A DNA stretch of 64,000 nt from Karalla daura. Lineage: Eukaryota; Chordata; Actinopteri; Chaetodontiformes; Leiognathidae. Numbering within the stretch: the stretch's first letter is position 1; each line of letters begins with the position of its first letter. A program made the translations under genes and the position numbers. Shown here one piece after another: positions 24,401-37,000 of the stretch. The notes below the pieces were generated by a model that saw only the letters and a program-made list of their open reading frames with translations, did no database searches and was not told the DNA's origin. Where the stretch lies: the NCBI GenBank assembly GCA_029224185.1, contig CM055188.1, forward strand, positions 19,504,497-19,568,496. Direction: 5' to 3'.

Positions 24401-27400
24401 GCTTTAGATGGTGTGATAACAACCAAAGACAGCAAAGAAAGTCCCATGGCATGAAACAGGAAGTCTTTGTCGTCATTATGAGTGAGAGTAGACATGGATA
24501 GAAGTCACATTAATAATAACAAAAAGAAAAAACAACCTACATTACACAATGTAGATACAAAATACGTTTAATAGGATGGAAAATCACAAGATGCATTCAC
24601 AAATGCCTCAAGTAGCAGATCACCTGTCAGGAACTACGTTTTTGCATATACTTTTACTTATTCTTAATTCTATTTATTACTTCACTCCGTCTGTGTAGTG
24701 CACTGTGTGAGCAGAAATGCATAGTTGAGAACTACAACTGCACATTTGTCCCCGTCACCGCGCATCAGATAAAACGAGACTCTCCACCTAGTTTCAAAGG
24801 CTTCATTGTGTCACATCGACAGGTGTGTGCCTGCATGCTGCGGGCTACTGCCACTTGCGCCTCCCATTCCTACCTGAAATAACCCTGTCCCTCAAACTTT
24901 AGCCAGGAGACTAATTAATGCCTGAGAGAACCGGTACACAAAGGTAAGCCTGTTAGCTTCAGTAGGCGTTTACGTAATGCCTGCCAAGAATATGACTACG
25001 GTCTGCTGTTTGTGCAGAAGGCCTGACAGGCTTCACGAGCAGACACGCACACACGCAGACAGGCATGCACGCGCACACACACACACACTCAAGCACACAT
25101 GCCATGGGTATGAGTGATGCTGTTGGCTCAGACTTTACTATCTGTAAAGGTTTAGTGCCTAATGGGGTAGAGATGATACTGTACAGGTCACTACTGGCTA
25201 ATCTGTAATGCCACACATGTTGTAAACAGTCTGCTCAGTCCCTGCCTTGGCACTCTGATGACACACACAGACACAGACACACACATGCATGAGCTCATAG
25301 TCTTATCATCAGTGAAGGCATAGAAATAAGGGTGAGTCTTGGATTATAGTGTATTCTGTCCCTTCATGAGAGAGGGATATTAATCTTAAAAAAAAGTTTT
25401 TAAGAAGTCACATATAAAGTGTGGATGAGGGAGTTGGACACTGATAGCTGGGGACTAATCACAATCTCTATGTACTTTCAGGGCTTTTATTTGCTGACAC
25501 CACTTGCACACACACACACACGCACACACACAGATGTACAGGAAGTATGGTCTCCATAATACAGTACTGGTGTTTACATTTTTGTGTAATGTCTTTGTTG
25601 ATTGGTCAAGGTCTACAGCATAAAAATAAAAAAGATGAGAAAAATGACAAAAATATCAATGTAATAATTCCAATCAGCTTATCAAATCAAATCAAACCAA
25701 GTCAGTTTATCAGTCTCATTAGCACCTAATACTACAGCTTCCTACCTCTATCTATGTCGCTAGAACTAAGACCAATGGGTGGATATATTCCAATGGTTTT
25801 ATTCTCCAAGGGGCATGAACGTGCTCACCATACTTTTAAGCAATTCTCCCAGTAAATTATGAAATCCCTTGTGTGTTTAATTCATATACTTGGGGATTGC
25901 TTCAGATAAAAGGAAAAGAGAACATCTGTGATGTAAATGCGGTCTGTAAGCGTCTATTCTCTACTCAGTGCACCTTTAAAAATTCAGTGTGAACTGTGCT
26001 GATTTAATGGCTTATTGGATTAGTTCTTTGCAAACACAGATGTGAACACTGGGACGGTGGTAAGGATCCTTTGAAAAGCTGCAGAAGTCGTCTTTAACAA
26101 AACAATCCTGTTGCCACATATTATCTGACTCTCTGTCTCATCATCTTTTTCTTCTAGGAGTTCCTATGTGAGGCTAAGACACTTGTGCACCAACACATGG
26201 GTCCACAGCACCAACAACCCCATTGACAAAGAGGAGGAGAAACCTGTTATGCTACGGGTGAGCATCTAGAAGCTCTAGAAGCTCTGAGCGCGTTGCATGG
26301 CTGATGGTTATTGAACAGATGAACTAAGACAGATCATGAATTATTCCAGATTGGAACATCAGCTGTGAAAGAAGACAAGGAGGCTTTTGCTATTGTACCA
26401 GTGCCACCAGCAGAAGTGCGTGATTTAGACTTTGCCAATGATGCAAGTAAAGTGTTGGCATCCATTGCCAGTAAGCTTGAGAAGGGCACCATTACACAAA
26501 ATGAAAGAAGGTATGTGGGGATAAACGACTCAATGGTCATTATTACACGTATAAAATTGCTGCATTTCACCGACACTTTTGCCTTTTGCCATTTGGCAGG
26601 TTTGTGACCAAGCTCTTGGAAGATCTAGTTTTCTTTGTGGTGGACATCCCTAACAGTGGGCAAGATGTTTTAGAGATCATGGTTAACAAACCCAACAGAG
26701 AAAGGCAGAAACTCATGAGAGAGCAGAATATCCTGAAGCAGGTATGTCCCAAGACCAAGTACTGTAATGCCACTCACTTTTTCTCAGGTTTCTTCTACGG
26801 TAATTACATATCAGGTGCTCTAACTCTCCATCAGATTTTCAAACTTCTCCAAGCCCCTTTCACGGACAGTGGAGATGGTCCCATGCTGCGACTGGAGGAG
26901 CTTGGAGACCAGCGCCATGCTCCCTTTAGACACATTTGCAGGCTTTGCTATAGAGTGTTACGGCATTCCCAGCAGGATTACAGAAAGAACCAGGTAGGTG
27001 GACACGGCTCCTATCTGACCACCTTAATATTAAAGCGTTCTTGTGTCATAACCATACCGCCGTCCTTTCCTTCTCTTTGCAGGAATACATAGCCAAACAG
27101 TTCCGCTTCATGCAGAAGCAGATAGGCTACGATGTCCTTGCAGAAGACACAATAACGGCTCTGCTCCACAACAACCGCAAGCTGCTGGAGAAGCACATCA
27201 CTGCTGCTGAGATAGACACATTTGTCACTCTAGTGAGGAAGAACAGGGAGCCAAGGTGAGGCCCACAGGAGGGGACGCGTTCTGGCTGGTATCTCAAACT
27301 GGCACAGTAAAAGCTGCCATGGCCAGTTTAGGTCAGATTTGTTTGCGTAACAGCTGCTAAGGAATGTAAATGTATGTAAATTAATGCAGAGGAGCATGAG

Positions 27401-30400
27401 TGGAACTGCTTGTGCGTGACTATGGCAGTGCAGGTAATTTGCTGATGGTGCGTATTTGTGGAGTGTTAAAGTCCTGTCTGGTGCTTTTAATGATGTGTGA
27501 ATCAGATTGATCCAAAAGGTTGGATAAAGGAGGCTCTCACAGTTTGACCTGTTTTGGTGCTGAGGAAGGCAAAGCACAGTGTTTGTATTTTTGCTTTTCA
27601 TGCATCACTGTGTTTGCCTGTAATCTCATGTGAATATGTGCGTATGGGAAATATAATATGTTGTTGTAATCTGTGTACAGGTTTCTGGATTACCTGTCAG
27701 ACCTCTGTGTGTCCATGCAAAAGTCCATCCCAGTGACACAGGAGCTCATCTGCAATGCCGTACTGGACCCTACCAATGCAGACATCCTCATCGAAACCAA
27801 GTGAGTCTCCCTTTCTTCCTTGTTAGTAGAATAGTTTGTGAAACTGACCCAAGCATCTAAACACAATATGATGTGGCGTGTCAGGTTGGTCCTGTCAAGG
27901 TTTGAAATTGAGACTGCATCAAATGGCGAGAGTCCTGTAGAGGCAGAGGATGAAGAGGAGGTCTGGCTGTTTTGGAAAGACAACTGTAAGGAGATACGCA
28001 GCAAAAGCATCCGGGAGCTGGCCCAGGATGCCAAGGAAGGCCAGAAAGAAGACCAGGAAGTGGTCAGCTACTACAGGTCAGACGTCTTTTGATCGCTTAC
28101 TCTTGTAAACAACGAGTGATTTTAACAATGCCAGTAAACTCTAAAAATGACGGTATCATCTAGTGGCATTCAATGCAAGTATGTGACTAGTCAGAATGTA
28201 ATTTAACCATGAGAAAATATTTCCTCACAGGTGCCAGCTGAATCTCTTTGCCCGGATGTGTCTGGATCGCCAGTATTTGGCCATCAACAAAATCTCGGGT
28301 CAACTTGATGTGGATTTGATCCTGCGCTGTATGTCAGACGAGGACCTTCCCTTTGATCTGCGGGCATCTTTCTGTCGCCTGATGCTGCACATGCATGTGG
28401 ACCGTGACCCCCAGGAGCAGGTCACGCCAGTGAAATACGCCCGCCTGTGGTCTGAGATTCCCTCCAAGATCGCTATCGATGAGTGAGTTCGGCTAATGAA
28501 CGCTGCCTACTGAATATTGTTGCTTTTCCCTCGAAGTCATCTCTGAAATGTGATTCTGCTTTTAATTATTCAGCTATGACAACGATGGCACCACCAGAGA
28601 TGAGATCAAAGAGCGATTCTGTCTCACAATGGATTTTGTGGAGAATTACCTGAGAGAGGTGGTGTCCCAGAATGTTCCCTTCTCCGACAAGGAAAAGAAC
28701 AAGCTTACCTTTGAGGTACTGGATAGTGCGAGCAGACGAGAAGTCACAGTGTTCTCATTAAATTCTAATTCATGGTTTTGCTTTTTGTTGTCCACAGGTA
28801 GTAAACCTGGCAAGGAACCTCATATACTTTGGTTTCTACAACTTCAGCGACCTGCTGCGACTCACAAAGATCTTGCTGAACATTTTAGACTGTGTTCATG
28901 TCAGCACCATCTACCCCATCAACAAGATGGAAAAGTGTGAGGAAAACAAAGGTAATCTTGCAGCTCCAGAGACTGAGCCACATTTACTCATCATCATAGA
29001 GGAATGTTTTATTTTTCTAATGGATGACGTATCACCATATGGATTGTCACAAGTAATTTTAGCCCTGGTCTTCATGTTTAGTTAACATCAGCTTTTCACA
29101 AAATATCCTAATTGCCTGAAATGGTGCATTTTACTATTATGACTTGGTAGATGTGCATTTGAAAGCAAAATAATCAGAAACAGAGCAAGACAGATTTTAT
29201 TTTAGGCATTGTTAACCACAGCAAAATGAATTTTTAAGCTGTACAAGTCAGTTGAATATTGTTAAGTCCATCAATGCAACTTTTTATTCTCTAGACTAAA
29301 TATGAATTGGCCTGTATACATTTTAATTGTTTCTATCCAAAGAGAAATAATTATGATACTTTTAATTTGAATGATTTCATGCAACATTTCTGGCCGCACT
29401 GTTACAGGCAGTAATGTGATGAAGTCCATTCATGGAGTTGGGGAGTTGATGACCCAGGTTGTGCTGCGAGGTGGCGGCTTGCTGCCCACCACACCGACTC
29501 ATCAGCCTGAGGGCGACGTGGTGAAAACACAGACCGAGCCCGAGCGCGAGGACATCATGGTCATGGACACGAAGCTCAAAGTCATCGAGATTCTACAGGT
29601 GTGATGTTAAACTAGAAACTGGTTCACCTTTACCGATAAATCCAATTCTTTTATTTGTCTCGTAACTTCATGCCTTCTCCTGTAGTTTATTTTGAATGTG
29701 CGGCTGGACTACAGGATCTCCTGCCTGCTTTGCATTTTCAAACGTGAGTTCGATGAAAACAACCCACAAGCAGAAACCACCGCCTCTCAGAATGGATCTA
29801 ATAATGTCACAGGCCAGATGCCAGGTATGATGTCACTTAGTTTAATGTACATTTTACAATGTGGACTTACCCTCCATAGGAGGGAAAACAAAGGAGTAAT
29901 TACCAGTGACCAGTATTTTTTCTCATGTAATTGGAATATTTGATGCTATTCAGCCATCATACAGTAATACTAATTTCACCTTTGCTTCTGCTGGTGTGAT
30001 GCATAAACATGTGGAAACACAAAATGTTGATTATGTGAATCCTATTTTCAAAACATATACAGGAAATCTTGACTTTGAGAACATTGAAGAGCAGGCAGAA
30101 GGGATCTTTGGAGGAAGGTAATCAGCAGTTTCTCCTTTCTTCCCCTTTCAATTCTGAACCATGTTGAAGAAAATTCTGCTTTTATTAAACTGTTCTACTA
30201 ATTGACTTTTAGTGAGGAAAACACTCCACTCGACCTGGATGACCACGGAGGCCGTACTTTCCTAAGGGTCCTATTGCACCTGACGATGCATGACTACCCT
30301 CCTCTGGTGTCTGGAGCGCTCCATCTGCTCTTTAGACACTTCAGCCAGAGGCAGGAGGTCCTCATGGCCTTCAAACAAGTAGGCATCTCCACTGTTAGAT

Positions 30401-30987
30401 AGCTCATACCACATATCTGACCATTCATACATACATACATAGATGCAGACTGCTACTCGTATGGCCGCAAGAGTAACCATAGGTTTGATGTTATGAAAAT
30501 CCACAATTAATCTAAAATCAGGTCCAGCTGCTGGTGACCAGTCAGGATGTGGATAACTACAAGCAGATCAAGTCAGATCTGGACCAGCTGCGATCCATCG
30601 TGGAGAAGTCTGAGCTTTGGGTTTATAAGCGACAAGGAGATGATGGGATGGATGGAGATGGACCATCAGAATCTGACAACAAAAAGAAGGTACAGTGAAT
30701 TAAAACAAAATAAACAACCAACTAAACCTTTTCTGGACTGGTTAATCTGAACAAATGCACTTCAATATACGCATTAGTATGGTGTGTTATAGTCCTACAA
30801 GTCTCAAAATATTGTCTTTCATTGTACAATGTACTTGTTTTACAGGGTGACTCACCTGGTTCAGACAAGAAGAAGACAGAAAGTACCAGCAGCTACAACT
30901 ACAGGGTTGTAAAAGAGGTATGCAGTCAGCTCTGTAATCCTTTATTTTAATGTTTGTGATTTGCTGCTCTTAGTTTATATCATCCTG

Positions 30988-31035
<48 letters not shown>

Positions 31036-34000
31036 ATCCTGCTGCGTCTCAGTAAGCTGTGCGTCCAGGAGGGCAGCTCAGGGAAGAAGAGTAAGAAACA
31101 GCAGCAGAGGCTTCTAAGGAACATGGGAGCTCACAGTGTAGTGCTGGAGCTGCTACAGATCCCCTATGAGAAGGTGCAACAATATATATAGTTATATATA
31201 GTTAAATAATTAGAAAGCTTAAAAGGTCCACATGACTTTTACTCATTTGAAATTCTACTTCCTTGCTGTTTGCATCAGGGTGAGGACATTCGGATGCAAG
31301 AAATCATGAAACTGGCTCACGAGTTCCTGCAGAATTTCTGTGCAGGAAATCAGCAGAATCAGGCTCTTCTCCACAAGCACATCAACCTGTTTCTGAACCC
31401 AGGGGTGAGTTCAGCTGAGGTGCCTCAGCTGCTTGCCATCTGCTTCTGTTTTCACTGCGAATGCAGTCAAGTCATATCAAATCTTTTTTTGTCCCCTTTT
31501 CCCCTCCCACCCTCAGATCCTCGAGGCTGTCACCATGCAACACATCTTCATGAACAACTTCCAGCTGTGCAGCGAAATCAATGAACGCGTAGTTCAGCAC
31601 TTTGTTCATTGCACCGAGACTCACGGTCGACATGTCCAATATCTCAAGTTCTTGCAGACCATTGTGAAGGCTGAGAACAAATTCATCAAGAAGTGTCAAG
31701 ACATTGTCATGGCTGAGGTGAATTCTCCTCTATGGATCTCCCCTATTCTATTCATGTGTACTGGGAGATAGTAGTGATAAAAACAATGCTTTTTAGTTTA
31801 GTTTTCCTGCCTGATATCACTAATTGCTATTTCAAGAGCATTTTTCTTCACCTGCCTCACGCCCCCTCTCCCATATTTTTAATATCTTTGTCTTCTTTAT
31901 ATGATGTATTTATAACATTCTGTAGCAAAACAAGTTGCTAAAGGTTAAATTAAGTTCTTCAGGTGCTGATTCTGAAATCGCATAATGAGGCTTTATTACA
32001 TTGAGGTAGATGTAACCGAGAGTCTTTTTTTGTCCACCCCAGCTGGTGAACTCTGGTGAAGATGTATTAGTTTTCTACAACGACCGCGCCTCCTTCCAAA
32101 CCCTGGTCCAGATGATGCGCTCAGAGCGGGACCGCATGGATGAGAACAGTCCTCTCATGTACCACATCCACCTGGTGGAGCTACTGGCTGTCTGCACTGA
32201 GGGCAAGAATGTCTACACTGAGATCAAGTGCAACTCTCTGCTGCCCCTGGATGACATTGTACGGGTTGTCACCCATGAAGACTGCATCCCTGAGGTGCAA
32301 AAAAATATATTTCTTAATATATTTTCAGCTGAAATGTGATTTATTTGTTCTCCAGAAATTGAATTTCTGCACTGGAAGTGTTTGTTAATGATAAGAGGCG
32401 AGATTATTGCGTGTGTTACAGCTGTTGTGTCCAACCGGTTTAGTTTGGCTCTCTTTTGCTCACTTAAGTTAAAATTAAACTGTTATAGTACAAGCTATCT
32501 GTGAGAACTGAGAGTTTACATCCTCAAATGTCCACAGGATTTGCTTTTCTTAAAGTTTTAGTTGACCAAAGTGGTTTTATGATAAGCTTGTTACTTTTTA
32601 CTCGAGTGAAGCTTAACTAACAAAATATTTTTAAAGAGATATCAGTGCCAGTGAAGGGGGTCAGCATGAACCTTCATGGTAGGATCATTTTTTAGGAGAA
32701 ATGTCTATTTAAAACATCAAATTATTCAGATTTTCCCATATGGTATATCTTTGAGACACTGGTTGTCCTCAATAAAAGCAATCACAGCTGATGAGGGAAG
32801 AGCACAGCACACTTTTGTTAACCCTTCTTCAGCATTCAGGATGTAGGCATGGGTAGTGTAAAAAGAGGGGAAAGTTACTAATAACAAGATACAAACCAGT
32901 TATTAATACATTTGACTGATTACTTTCTCCTTTCTTAAAAGTAACTATTAAACTCTGTACCAACCTGGTAATCACTGACATTGAATACAAACTAGATTAA
33001 ATTGGGACTGAATATGAGCGAGAGTGAGTTACGCAGTTGTTCACTTTAGTTCTTGATATTTTCATCTAACAGACACTCTTTTAAACATGCAATTTGTGAA
33101 TCTCCAGTACCTTTTCAAGAAGCCGTTCCTTTTAAAAGTTTGCAGAGATGGCAGAGGTCAGGGGTGAATTTCCACACATGATTTCATTACCTTTAGCATG
33201 AAATGTAAATGGTTACAGACCATAACAGCTTCTATGCTTGTCAAACATAAACTTCCTCATGAAAGTGTCCAACATAAAAATGTCAGTTCTGGTTTTGTGG
33301 GATATATTAGTCCTAAAATTGAATGGGCTGAAAGTCACAGTGGGGAAACCTAAAACAGAGTCAACATTAACAAATCCTGTAAAAACAGGTGATAGTGACA
33401 ACAAATGGCCATCAAGTGTTGCACAGCAAGTTATTAAAAACATGAATTTAAAACATCAGGCAGTCTCTCAGAGTACTTTGTGGCTCCTCGCTTAAACTAA
33501 TTGATAAAGCTCTATAGAAATAACACATTTGGCAGAACTGTCTGTTTACAGCAGGTGTTTGTGAGCTAGTTTCTGTCTGTGGATCACAGGTCAGATAAAT
33601 GATGAATATACCTTTCTTTTTTTTAGGTTAAGATTGCCTACATCAACTTCCTGAATCACTGCTACGTTGACACAGAGGTGGAGATGAAGGAGATTTACAC
33701 CTCCAACCATATGTGGAAGCTTTTTGAGAACTTCCTGGTGGATATATGTAGGGTAAGGCCGCTTTGTGTTTTTGGCATCTGAAAATGAGGCTTACAATAT
33801 GATTAATAGATGGAAAATACTCTTCTGCTTCATATTATATCACAGCCTTGGGCAATTAAGGTAACGCAGCATGCAGTGTCTTCTCCGTCGCCCACATGCA
33901 GGAAGTGTGATCCAATGGCTGTGCGTCACATTAATATCTTCTCTGCCCTTGTCTAGGTGTGCAACAACACCAGTGACAGGAAGCATGCGGATACCACGCT

Positions 34001-37000
34001 GGAGCGTTATGTAACCGAGACAGTCATGAGCATTGTCACATGTTTCTTTAGCTCTCCTTTCTCCGACCAGAGCACAAGTCTCCAGGTATTCTTCACCATC
34101 AAGGATAACATTTTCATTGCATATTCTGAAAACCAATTTCAATTAAAGGTCCAAGATTGATGTCTACATTTGACATAGCTGATGGAGAGACACCCTGTTC
34201 ATCTCCCTCTCGCTATGGTTATACACTTAAAAATTTATTTTTTTCCTCTGCTTAGATGGCACGTCATATGTATGTAAGTAATGGTGAATCCCCCCTATAT
34301 TTTGGTTCCCAACCCCTGGGTGCTGCTCAGCAGGCTGTAAATGAAAAAAAAGAGCATCTTCACTGTGTGGGTTTTCACGTTTTCGTAGCTTAGTCAGCAC
34401 ACAGACTCTGTTGTTCCCAGATCTGTGGGTGTGTTGCACAAGGTTTTACTGGGACACGGTGCAGATGAGACACTCGCGTAATGTGGTCACTCGGTTTCTC
34501 AGACTTTGATGTAGCAGTGTACTGTTGCCCACGTCTTTCCCAATAAACCATTACCAGTGCAGTCTATAGATTGCCACATCCTTTGTGCAGTAACTCTGTG
34601 GTGTAGTGTTGCACACAGCTGCCCACTTTTACAACCCATTGTCTGGTGATGTGGAGTTGTTTGTTCCTCTTGGCCCCTGTAGAAAATGTTTATTGTCTTC
34701 CATGTGAGCCTTTGCACATTCTGAAACTTCTGCTTATTGAGGTTTGTCCATACATGATGACATCACGACCCTCTTTCTTTTGGCAGGCCGCCATTCTTGG
34801 AAAGATAACTGAGGTATTTATTGTACTCTAGGGCCTGCTGATATACTACTCTTTCACCACGGTGGTAGAACTCAGTAGTGCTGTCTGTTAAGTAATGGTG
34901 TGGTGTGATGTGTTGGGATTGCACTCGAAATAAACAAGTGGTCAACTGTAGGCCCAAATCTCAGATCCCACACACCTTAGGGTATCCTCTCAGTGGCATT
35001 TCACGCACAGACCAGGTTAGGCTTGTCACTTATTGGCTACCAATAGCCAATAATAAATCTGTCCTGTATACTGGTTCTTTTACTATTTTATCCTTTTTTC
35101 CATCATCTTATTATCTCCTTCTCTGTCTTACAGACCCGTCAACCAGTGTTTGTACAACTGCTACAGGGAGTGTTCAGGGTTTACCACTGTAACTGGCTCA
35201 ACCCTGTTCAGAAGGCCTCTGTTGAAGCTTGCATTAAAGTGCTCTCCGACGTGGGTAAGACGCCAGGCTGACACCAGGCTTTGGTTATCTGGTATTACTA
35301 TGCCTTTGAGAAAAAGTCACTGTGGTGTATGTTGAAATCAATCAGCTGAAACATGTGTTTTTTTTTTTTTTTTTTACTGCAAATCCAGCAAAGAGCAGAG
35401 CCATCGCCATCCCAGTGGACCTGGACAGTCAGGTTAACAACCTGTTTGTCAAATCCAATAACGTTGTGCAGAAGAGCATCCTCAGCTGGAGACTTTCTGC
35501 CAAGAACACTTCGAGGCGAGACTCGGGCCTGACCACCTCCAAAGATTACAGGAACATCATTGAGAGGCTACAGGTCTGTAAGATTAAATGACACATAGAG
35601 ACTGAATGCCTGAATGAAAGAAAAATTTTAAAAAGACACTGAAAAAAATAACGTTAATAGCTGAAACTTACATTTCTTTTTGAAATGTACTAAAAGAAAG
35701 TAGAGCTGTACACAGCTATGTGTTAATGAAAGAGGGCAGTTTTTCAAATTAGTCTGTCAATAGCAGTAATCACTGTGATTCAGCAGCACAGCTTGGACAC
35801 ACAGTTTTTGTTGTTTCTGAACATAATGTCCGGAGACATTAGCAAAGTTCACCCTGTGTGCACTCAGGCGGCTCCATTAGACCCCTGTTAGACCGTTTGG
35901 ACAAGTGAAGAAAATGAGTGAGAAGAGGAATGAATGAATGAGTCAAACATTTTCTCTTTCTTTCAGTAAAAATTATTATTAGACTTACATTTAAAAATGT
36001 GAGTTTGTCTGGTACCTCAACCCGTTCTCATCCCAACGCGTCAAATACCGACTATTTGTCACGCCCCTAAGCGTTGCATATGGACGCCGAGGGTACCCTT
36101 CCGCGTCTGTTTATTGACGCTCCGGGTTTTCCATTCACTCTCATGCAAACCCCAGCTCGGCAGGACGGGACGCTGAGAGCAGAGGCTCCAGCCAAAGCCC
36201 CTAAACGTCAAATAGAACCGCGGAGGGTAGAAATCCGCGTCCGGATTTGACGCTGCGAGTTCTGCATTGACTCTCATGCAGACCCCGGCTCGGCAGGACG
36301 GGACGCTGAGAGCAGAGGCGCCAGCCAAAGCCCCTAAACGTCAAATAGAACCGCGGAGGGTAGAAATCCGCGTCCGGATTTGACGCTGCGAGTTCTGCAT
36401 TGACTCTCATGCAGACCCCGGCTCGGCAGGACGGGACGCTGAGAGCAGAGGCTCCAGCCAAAGCCCCTAAACGTCAAATAGAACCGCGGAGGGTAGAAAT
36501 CCGCGTCCGGATTTGACGCTGCGAGTTCTGCATTGACTCTCATGCAGACCCCGGCTCGGCAGGACGGGACGCTGAGAGCAGAGGCTCCAGCCGTCCATTC
36601 ACTCCCATAATAACCCGGTCACGCGAAGCATGACGCCGCTTACTACTGTCTCATTGAAGAACCGAGTATCCTCTGCCCGGAAGTGTTTTTCTCACTATTT
36701 TCTCACTATTTGTACACTTTGTCCCGAGAATATATCCACTGACACGTTAAACAAGGCCAAAATGTGAGATACCTGGCTAAATAACTACGTAAATAATGTG
36801 AATTTATACTAAAACAACAATGATAACAGTGGATAAATTGGATTTCAACAGACTGTTTACATTTACTTAGGACCCGCCCCCCTCGCGTGTGCGGCGTGTT
36901 ACCATGGAAACGAAAGGGTTGTTTCGCTTCGCATTTGTGCCGACATAATTCGCTTCCTTATAGTCTCCTTTTATTCCTTCAGTGAGTGGATATGATCTTT

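Noticed and set aside
29209..29240. TTTTAG followed by GCATTGTTAACC as an SIII-type exon
   Set aside because: In the required phase it meets TAA after about ten codons and has no donor, so it cannot be an in-frame cassette.
36059..36543. Repeated minus-strand frames in the transposon arm ([20 protein letters not shown]...)
   Set aside because: They are the 133-bp unit read in shifting frames. The unit length is not a multiple of three and the frame is not maintained.
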